From: JBCCKC01 sp039182435 | Lineage (GTDB): Bacteria > Verrucomicrobiota > Verrucomicrobiia > Opitutales > Coraliomargaritaceae | Reading direction: 5' to 3' | NCBI GenBank assembly: GCA_039182435.1 | Contig: JBCDCC010000070.1 | Span: 1-11,298 of the forward strand | DNA: 11,298 nucleotides | Part shown: in pieces, positions 7,151 through 11,298 of the stretch | Layout: the number at the start of each line of letters is the position of its first letter | Position numbering within the stretch: position 1 is the stretch's first letter | The notes under the pieces: model-generated | Database searches by the model: none | Told to the model about the DNA's origin: nothing | What the model saw: the letters and a program-made list of their open reading frames with translations, nothing else | Translations under genes and position numbers: made by a program

Positions 7151-7163
7151 CTACTGCGTTCAC
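7130..7163 (-). pseudogene. Probable start fragment of an MmeI-like DNA methyltransferase
   Basis: A GTG at 7163 opens a frame whose first residues read (M)NAVEIEEAVSQ. From memory, class I DNA methyltransferases of the MmeI-like type often begin MNAVEIEEAI. The similarity ends after about 11 residues, where the nuclease-like reading takes over in another frame; the rest of this frame is low-complexity Arg-rich shadow. It starts 20 bp after the tmk stop. With so few residues this is suggestive only; it could instead be the true 5' end of the nuclease gene with a frameshift. Confidence 0.35.
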
Positions 7164-7183
7164 GTATTGAGTGAATGGCTCAT

Positions 7184-7810
7184 TTAGAGCCTTGGCTCAA
7201 CTGCATTCCAGATTTGGGTTTCGAGGGTTTCGGGGGATTGGTCGCCGTTGAGGATGAGGAAGCGTTCGGGTTCGTTTTGGGCGAGGCTGAGGTAGCCCTG
7301 GCGGACGGCTTGGAAGAACTCGATCGTCTCGCGCTCCATCCGGTCGAGTTGGCCACCGCTGCGGGCGCGGACGCGTGCGAGGCCGACCTCGGGGTCGAGA
7401 TCGATGAGGAGAGTGAGGTCGGGCTTGGACTTGCCGACCGCAAATTGGTTGATCGCCGCGACGTCATCTGGCGCAAGCGCTCGGGCCACGCCCTGGTAGA
7501 CGGTGGTGGAATCCATGTAGCGGTCGCAGAGGACGACTTTACCGGCCTCGACGGCAGGCCGGATGAGCTCGTGTGTATGCTGGGCGCGGCTGGCGGCGAA
7601 GAGTAGGAGCTCGGTTTCGGGGCTCATGGCTTCGCCGGCGGGGTCGTGCTGGAGGAGGTGGCGAATGGCTTCGCCGAGTGGGGTGCCGCCGGGCTCGCGG
7701 GTAGTCACTACTGGATGATTAAGCTCCTGGAGCCGGGCGGTGAGGGCGCGAATCTGGGTCGATTTGCCGCAGCCTTCGCCGCCTTCGAAACTGATGAATA
7801 ATCCGGGCAA
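7184..7810 (-). CDS. tmk: Thymidylate kinase
   Basis: 208-aa cytosolic nucleoside-monophosphate kinase that phosphorylates dTMP to dTDP with ATP for DNA synthesis. Seen: FISFEGGEGCGKST with Walker A at 10-18; TREPGG at 37-42, the dTMP-contacting segment; FAASRAQHT around 71-79; CDRYMDST with the DRY motif at 96-98; YQG; PDLTLLIDLDPEVGLARVRAR; and a short lid around SGGQLDRME. Length is normal for the family (E. coli Tmk 213 aa). The start is a TTG at 7810: no ATG or GTG exists between it and the upstream in-frame sequence, and TTG gives the usual spacing (MPGLFISFEG) to the P-loop. No clear Shine-Dalgarno precedes it (A-rich instead), which together with TTG suggests modest translation or coupling to the pfkB-like gene 62 bp upstream. 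Its usual partner holB lies downstream beyond the remnant. Confidence 0.95.
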   Translation of the reverse strand: MPGLFISFEGGEGCGKSTQIRALTARLQELNHPVVTTREPGGTPLGEAIRHLLQHDPAGEAMSPETELLLFAASRAQHTHELIRPAVEAGKVVLCDRYMDSTTVYQGVARALAPDDVAAINQFAVGKSKPDLTLLIDLDPEVGLARVRARSGGQLDRMERETIEFFQAVRQGYLSLAQNEPERFLILNGDQSPETLETQIWNAVEPRL

Positions 7811-7872
7811 GATAGTTTTTTTAGAAGTTAGATGGTTGATTGCTGATTACAAATTGCGGATAGCTGAGGAGG

Positions 7873-8982
7873 TTACCAGGTTTGGATGAACTGGATGAGT
7901 TGTGGCAGCGAGGGGCTTCTGGCGGTGCGGACGTAATAACCCGAGGTGGCAGTGGCGAGGGTCAGTGCGCAGATCGGGGAGAGTCCGATGAGGCGGGCGG
8001 TGACGAAGCCGGAATTGAAGTGATCGCCAGCGCCGGTAGTGATCTTGGGGGATTTAGAATAGGGGCCATCGACGTAGAACGCGCCTTGATCGGTGGCGCA
8101 GGCGGCGCAATCGGTGGGGTGGATTGCGATGGTATCGAGTTTTAACTGCTCGCGAATCTCAGTGGCGAGGGCTTTGAGGCTCTCGGCGGATTTTCCGGTG
8201 TGCGGTAGGTCGAGGAGTGTGGCGATTTGTTGGGCTTCGCGGTAGTTGAGCCCGAGGATGACTTTGCCGAAGTGTTCGAATCGCTGGAGGATGCCGAGCA
8301 GCTCACGGAGGTCCTCTCCCGAGCGTTTCTCCGGGTCGGCTAGATCAAAGAAAAAGATGCGCTCTGGATTGAGCGGTATCTGGGGGAGAAGCTGATCGAG
8401 GAAGTCCTTGAAGACGTCTGAGAGGTAGGGGATCATAGTCCAGTTGACCATGCCGATGCAGTCGGACTCGGTGAAGAGGGCTTTGAGTGTATCGAGGCCG
8501 ACGGCATCGACGATCTGTGCGTAGTCGATTTGCTCGAGACTGGTGGAGGAGCCGAACATGATTTTGCCATCGGTGAATTCAACGGCATGGGTGACACCGG
8601 GGTCGGCGATGGAGACCGCTGCGGTGGCTTGGGCGAAGTCTTGAAAGAGTGGATGGACGCTGTTCTTTCCGAGTGCGCCGATGTAGCGAACCTTGAGGCC
8701 TTGGGCGAGTTGAGCATTGGCCATGATGGGGCCGTTACCTCCAAGCTTATCAACGACGGGGGCGAGCTCGATATTAGCGCTTTTCCCCGCGGCGGAGCTG
8801 ATGCGCGCGCCAAATGCTTCGATCAAGGTGATGGGGGTATAGTCCTTGCCGGGGCCGTTTCGTTGGTCGACGGGATGAACGATTTTATCGATGAATCCAT
8901 CGATGCCAATCAGCGCGTTCTTTGTGCTGGCCAAAGATGCCTTGGTCTCGAGCTCATTTAGGGTTTGGCGCTTATTATCCAT
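7873..8982 (-). CDS. PfkB-family carbohydrate kinase, substrate unknown
   Basis: A 369-aa ribokinase/PfkB-superfamily protein, expected to phosphorylate a sugar or nucleoside with ATP. Seen: a N-terminal strand with NALIGIDGFIDKIV (22-35), where D28/D32 lie at the usual substrate-binding edge; GGNGP at 81-85, the PfkB family-1 substrate loop; VRYIGALGKN; a central region with FFFDLADPEK and VILGLNYREAQQIATLL matching the N-x-x-E motif region; and the C-terminal ATP/anion-hole motif TTGAGDHFNSGF with catalytic D320 (GAGD at 317-320). It is longer than ribokinase (~310 aa), with extra sequence around 36-75. I cannot assign a substrate, and no sugar-pathway gene is adjacent. I chose ATG 8982; an upstream TTG at 9030 would add 16 residues. 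It is the first gene of the minus-strand run leading into tmk and holB, and it is divergent from the tol operon. Confidence 0.85.
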   Translation of the reverse strand: MDNKRQTLNELETKASLASTKNALIGIDGFIDKIVHPVDQRNGPGKDYTPITLIEAFGARISSAAGKSANIELAPVVDKLGGNGPIMANAQLAQGLKVRYIGALGKNSVHPLFQDFAQATAAVSIADPGVTHAVEFTDGKIMFGSSTSLEQIDYAQIVDAVGLDTLKALFTESDCIGMVNWTMIPYLSDVFKDFLDQLLPQIPLNPERIFFFDLADPEKRSGEDLRELLGILQRFEHFGKVILGLNYREAQQIATLLDLPHTGKSAESLKALATEIREQLKLDTIAIHPTDCAACATDQGAFYVDGPYSKSPKITTGAGDHFNSGFVTARLIGLSPICALTLATATSGYYVRTARSPSLPQLIQFIQTW

Positions 8983-9156
8983 CAAAAGGTTTGTATCGTG
9001 TTGTCTAGGAGTGGTCTCTGAACCGAGCAACCCATTTTGTGACCATTGAGATAAAAACGGCGCTTTCCCGGCGGAAATAATTTTTAGGCTGGCGGCGAAT
9101 TGAACGCACGTGGTTAATTGCAGTCAGAACGACTAACGCACTAGTTTTTTGGATAC
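8983..9156. promoter_or_regulatory. Divergent intergenic region between pfkB-like gene and tol operon
   Basis: 174 bp, the longest gap in the window; it must carry promoters for both directions. For the plus strand a possible pair is TTGCAG (9118-9123) with TAGTTT (9142-9147), spacer 18, about 10 bases before the tolQ ATG; this is weak. A small inverted repeat TTTCC-CGGC-GGAAA lies at 9064-9077. No known regulator site is recognised. Confidence 0.3.
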
Positions 9157-9888
9157 ATGATGATTTCGAGTTCCTTCTTTGATACCTTGTTTACTCTGGC
9201 TGCTGGACCAAATGTTTTTACCTACTTTGCCCAGTCGAATTTTGCGGGCAAAATCGTCATTCTGATTCTTGGCTTGTTCAGTATCGTGGCTTGGACCGTG
9301 ATGCTGGGGAAGTATTTAGACCTCTCCCGATTGCGTTCGCAGAATCAGCGTTACGAGCGCCTGCTCACTAAAGAGGCGCACTTGCTGGCGATGGACCCCG
9401 AGCGGCCAGGCAAGGGCGGCGGACCCTATTACAACATCGTTCGCGAAGGTCTGGAGGCATTCTTCAGGTATGGCGGTAATGTCGTCGACCGTGACACGCA
9501 CCGAGCCTCGCTGCGGATGGGGCATGTGGAGAATGCGCTCCAGCGCGGAGTCGCCGAGCAAACGATCCGCTACGAGACGAAGATGGTCATGCTCGGCTCG
9601 ATTGTGACGGGGGCGCCTTTTCTTGGCTTGCTCGGCACGGTCTGGGGCGTGATGGATGCCTTCGGCGGAATGGCCGGTGCGGGGTCGGCGAGTTTGCAAA
9701 GTCTGGCGCCGGGTGTCTCGGGTGCCTTGCTCACCACGGTGGCCGGCCTGATCGTGGCGATTCCTTCAGTCTTTGGATATAATTATCTCTTGCAGCAGAC
9801 GAAGATCTCGGTGGTCGAGTTAGAGAATTTCGCCAGCACGCTGGCTGACCGGATCGAGCTCGAAGCACAGGCCGCGGCCAACGCATAA
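9157..9888 (+). CDS. tolQ: TolQ/ExbB-family proton channel (TolQ-like)
   Basis: 243-aa MotA/TolQ/ExbB protein, the pentameric proton-channel subunit of an inner-membrane motor that energises outer-membrane processes. Three membrane segments are visible: about 30-50 (KIVILILGLFSIVAWTVML), 145-167 containing FLGLLGTVWGVM (GTVWG at 160-164), and 188-210 after LAPGVSGALLTT. Between TM1 and TM2 lies the usual cytoplasmic loop. ASLQSLAPG and the short N-terminus look more TolQ- than ExbB-like, and the downstream TolR- and TolA-like genes agree, but the split is not certain without a tree. Start: ATG 9157 or the adjacent ATG 9160; GGA at 9151-9153 is better spaced for 9160. First gene of a three-gene operon, divergent from the pfkB-like gene. 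Confidence 0.9.
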   Translation: MMISSSFFDTLFTLAAGPNVFTYFAQSNFAGKIVILILGLFSIVAWTVMLGKYLDLSRLRSQNQRYERLLTKEAHLLAMDPERPGKGGGPYYNIVREGLEAFFRYGGNVVDRDTHRASLRMGHVENALQRGVAEQTIRYETKMVMLGSIVTGAPFLGLLGTVWGVMDAFGGMAGAGSASLQSLAPGVSGALLTTVAGLIVAIPSVFGYNYLLQQTKISVVELENFASTLADRIELEAQAAANA

Positions 9889-9967
9889 ACCCCCAGCTTT
9901 CCAACGCCAAAGGAGCCAAAAAACCTACGCCTTCACTCCCACTTTCACTCTCATCTTCACTTAAAAC
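9889..9967 (+). other. tolQ-tolR spacer with 12-bp-periodic TTCACT repeats
   Basis: A 79-bp gap inside the operon. TTCACT occurs three times at exact 12-bp spacing (9932, 9944, 9956) in a pyrimidine-rich tract directly before the tolR GTG start. A textbook ribosome site AAAGGAG sits at 9909-9915, but no ATG, GTG or TTG lies within reach after it. Nothing here codes for a protein that I can support. Confidence 0.55.
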
Positions 9968-10381
9968 GTGGCGCGTAACTTCCATCGCAAAGATCGTCTC
10001 GACGCTTTGACTGAGATCAATGTGACACCCTTGATCGATCTCGCTTTCGCACTGTTGATTATCTTTATGATCACGACGCCGCTACTGGAGCAGACGATTG
10101 CGGTGAATCTACCAGTGGAGGCCGCCAAGGCCCAGCCCGAGGATCGGGAAGATTTCCAATCGGTTTCGATCGACGCGCGCGGGATATATTACTGGGGCGA
10201 GGAGGAGGTCTCGTCGATCCAACTTGAGGATTTACTCGATACGATGGCGATGGATCCGGCGCCTCCAGTGCTCAGCATACGAGCGGACTCGAAGCTGGAG
10301 TATCAGAAAGTAATCACGCTGATCGACATGATCAAGCAGCGGAAGCTGTCCAAAATCAGCCTCGATACGAAAGTAGACTGA
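9968..10381 (+). CDS. tolR: TolR/ExbD-family motor protein
   Basis: 137-aa single-pass inner-membrane protein; its transmembrane aspartate takes part in proton flow through the TolQ channel and its periplasmic domain couples the motor to the TolA/TonB arm. Seen: short basic cytoplasmic N-terminus (RNFHRKDRLD), then the family signature EINVTPLIDLAFALLIIFMIT with the key Asp at position 24, a membrane helix to about residue 40, and a periplasmic ExbD/TolR domain ending KQRKLSKISLDTK. Start is a GTG at 9968: an in-frame TAA at 9962-9964 rules out anything earlier and the next Met lies inside the helix. No Shine-Dalgarno is adjacent, only pyrimidine-rich sequence. Its TGA overlaps the next gene's ATG by one base (TGATG), implying translational coupling. 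Confidence 0.92.
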   Translation: MARNFHRKDRLDALTEINVTPLIDLAFALLIIFMITTPLLEQTIAVNLPVEAAKAQPEDREDFQSVSIDARGIYYWGEEEVSSIQLEDLLDTMAMDPAPPVLSIRADSKLEYQKVITLIDMIKQRKLSKISLDTKVD

Positions 10382-11139
10382 TGCGACTGGCGAAGAATCA
10401 GCCTTTTTGGACGTCGGTCATTCTCCATGCGGTCATTCTGTTCTTCTTGTTTTTGGGGACGATTGTGGAGGCCTTTCGGCCGAAGGAGAAGGAACACGTC
10501 TTTGTGATGGTGGATATGGCGGATGCCCCAGTCGATGAGGCTGCTCAAGCAGAGGAGCCGACCCCGAGGCTGGATTTGCCCCAGATCGAAGAGCTACCCG
10601 ATATTCCAGAGCCTGTGGTGCCGCCCGAGCCCATGCCTCAGCCACCTGAGCCCACTCCGACACCGCCCGCGCCGAGTCCGGCACGTGAGATTGTGAATTT
10701 CGATGATTTTAGGCAGGAGCACACGATACCTGAGCCCAAGCCGAGACAGCCACAGCCGCAGCGAAATTTTGAAGCACCGACGATTCAGGTGCCGGGAGAG
10801 CTGGACCGTCTGCTCGAGAATCAGCCAAATCCACAGCGAGCCCAAGTAATGACGCCTGCTCAGCAAACCGCGCTCCAGCGTTATGGCGCACAACTCAATG
10901 CTCGCTTGAACGGTGCCTGGCGCAAACCGGCGAGCCTGACTGGAGTCCAGCTCCGCGCCTCAGTTGTTTTTGATGTCTCGGCCAGTGGACGGATGACAAA
11001 TATTCGGCTCAAGCCGAGCTCGGGCAATGCCGCTTTTGATCAATCAGTGATTGCCGCTTTTCGCGCAATTGCGTCTGCGGGACCGACGCCGACCGCTCAA
11101 AGCCACACTTTCACGATGGATTTCCGCATGGTGGAGTAG
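10381..11139 (+). CDS. TonB/TolA-family energy-transducing protein
   Basis: 252-aa periplasm-spanning protein that should link the TolQ/TolR motor to the outer membrane. Seen: one N-terminal membrane helix (about 9-31) with the TonB/TolA contact pattern S12, H16, L23 and T27 (an S-H-L-S-type face that packs on the channel); an acidic stretch; a Pro/Glu-rich extended region at about 57-100 and another Pro/Gln-rich one at about 116-128; and a C-terminal domain (about 165-250) with YGAQLNARLNGAWRKP, ASVVFDVSASGRMTNIRL and SSGNAAFDQSVIAAFRAI, matching TonB_C/TolA domain III. The Pro-rich spacer is TonB-like while the C-terminus and operon position are TolA-like, so I give no gene symbol. Translation is coupled to tolR. 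No tolB or pal follows; the next gene is a regulator. Confidence 0.87.
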   Translation: MRLAKNQPFWTSVILHAVILFFLFLGTIVEAFRPKEKEHVFVMVDMADAPVDEAAQAEEPTPRLDLPQIEELPDIPEPVVPPEPMPQPPEPTPTPPAPSPAREIVNFDDFRQEHTIPEPKPRQPQPQRNFEAPTIQVPGELDRLLENQPNPQRAQVMTPAQQTALQRYGAQLNARLNGAWRKPASLTGVQLRASVVFDVSASGRMTNIRLKPSSGNAAFDQSVIAAFRAIASAGPTPTAQSHTFTMDFRMVE

Positions 11140-11173
11140 GCGACCGCATTTTTTTGATAAAAACGATCGATTA

Positions 11174-11191
11174 TATCTTGACATCAAGATA
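11174..11191. promoter_or_regulatory. 18-bp palindrome, likely MarR-type operator
   Basis: TATCTTGA-CA-TCAAGATA: perfect 8-bp arms around a 2-bp centre, 21 bp before the ATG of the MarR-like gene. Size and the TTGA-N2-TCAA core are typical of sites bound by MarR dimers, and it contains a consensus -35 hexamer TTGACA (11178-11183), so binding would block transcription. A matching -10 is not obvious (AGTGTG at the 17-bp spacing). Autoregulation is the natural inference. Confidence 0.65.
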
Positions 11192-11212
11192 AATGTGCGA
11201 AGTGTGTTCAGA

Positions 11213-11298
11213 ATGACAAAGATTTATCAGCATTCAGGCGCGCATTTATTCCTTCTGCTCTGGAAGGCATCACATGCGGTGATGCAATATGACCGGGC
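11213..11298 (+). CDS. MarR-family transcriptional regulator (N-terminal fragment, runs off window)
   Basis: Only 28 codons are visible before the right edge. The reading MTKIYQHSGAHLFLLLWKASHA continues to a QYDR and resembles the first dimerisation helix of MarR-type winged-helix regulators, where a hydrophobic LLLW-x-AS segment is common. No DNA-binding helix is visible yet, so the family call rests on this short stretch plus the 18-bp palindrome just upstream. The start ATG at 11213 has no Shine-Dalgarno. It follows the TonB/TolA-like gene by 73 bp on the same strand, but a T7 run at 11149-11155 and its own operator suggest a separate transcript. Confidence 0.6.
   Translation, partial: MTKIYQHSGAHLFLLLWKASHAVMQYDR

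Noticed and set aside
6735..7163. 142-codon Arg-rich frame as an intact gene
   Set aside because: Only its first ~11 residues look meaningful; the rest is the off-frame reading of the nuclease/PIN remnant.
7175..7606. 143-codon open frame on the plus strand
   Set aside because: Antisense to tmk, whose Walker A and DRY motifs are clear.
9064..9077. TTTCC-CGGC-GGAAA stem followed by a T-rich stretch
   Set aside because: Looks terminator-like on the plus strand, but no plus-strand gene ends upstream; likely chance or a regulatory detail of the divergent region.
11140..11155. Intrinsic terminator after the TonB/TolA-like gene (T7 run)
   Set aside because: The T-run is there but the preceding GCG/CGC stem leaves a 2-base loop, so no stable hairpin forms.

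Overview
This 11.3-kb window looks like bacterial chromosome, moderately GC-rich, with tightly packed genes, many weak or absent Shine-Dalgarno sites and several GTG/TTG starts. The protein set (a Tol-type trans-envelope complex, a HemN-type coproporphyrinogen oxidase, a double-regulatory-domain threonine deaminase with an 'INAYKWRGA' lysine motif) fits a Gram-negative, outer-membrane-bearing organism. My best guess is a Verrucomicrobiota/Opitutae-like marine bacterium. That lineage call is an impression from protein flavour, not something proven here.

Layout. Positions 1-3670, all on the minus strand: ilvA (threonine ammonia-lyase), then 9 bp later an AEC-family membrane transporter, then hemN, whose 3' end runs off the left edge. 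A lone TPMT-like methyltransferase (3768-4355, plus) is divergent from ilvA and convergent with the next block. Positions 4485-8982, all minus: a PfkB-family sugar kinase, tmk (thymidylate kinase), a decayed composite gene remnant, holB (DNA polymerase III delta'), a cupin, and a YedK/HMCES-type abasic-site protein. Positions 9157-11139, plus: a tolQ-tolR-TonB/TolA-like operon that would form a proton-driven inner-membrane motor with a periplasm-spanning arm; no tolB or pal follows. At the right edge a MarR-type regulator begins, preceded by a near-perfect 18-bp palindrome that is probably its own operator.

Most of the window is housekeeping: DNA precursor and replication genes (tmk, holB), haem and isoleucine biosynthesis, envelope maintenance. 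The most interesting part is the roughly 450 bp between tmk and holB. It holds pieces that look like the start of an MmeI-like DNA methyltransferase, the N-terminal Mrr-like nuclease domain of a restriction-type helicase (GID...QCK motif intact), and the C-terminal tail of a VapC-type PIN toxin, the last two fused in one frame. This looks like the scar of a defence island that inserted between tmk and holB and collapsed. I see no intact novel system, RNA gene, CRISPR array or insertion sequence. The longest gene-free gap is 174 bp (8983-9156).
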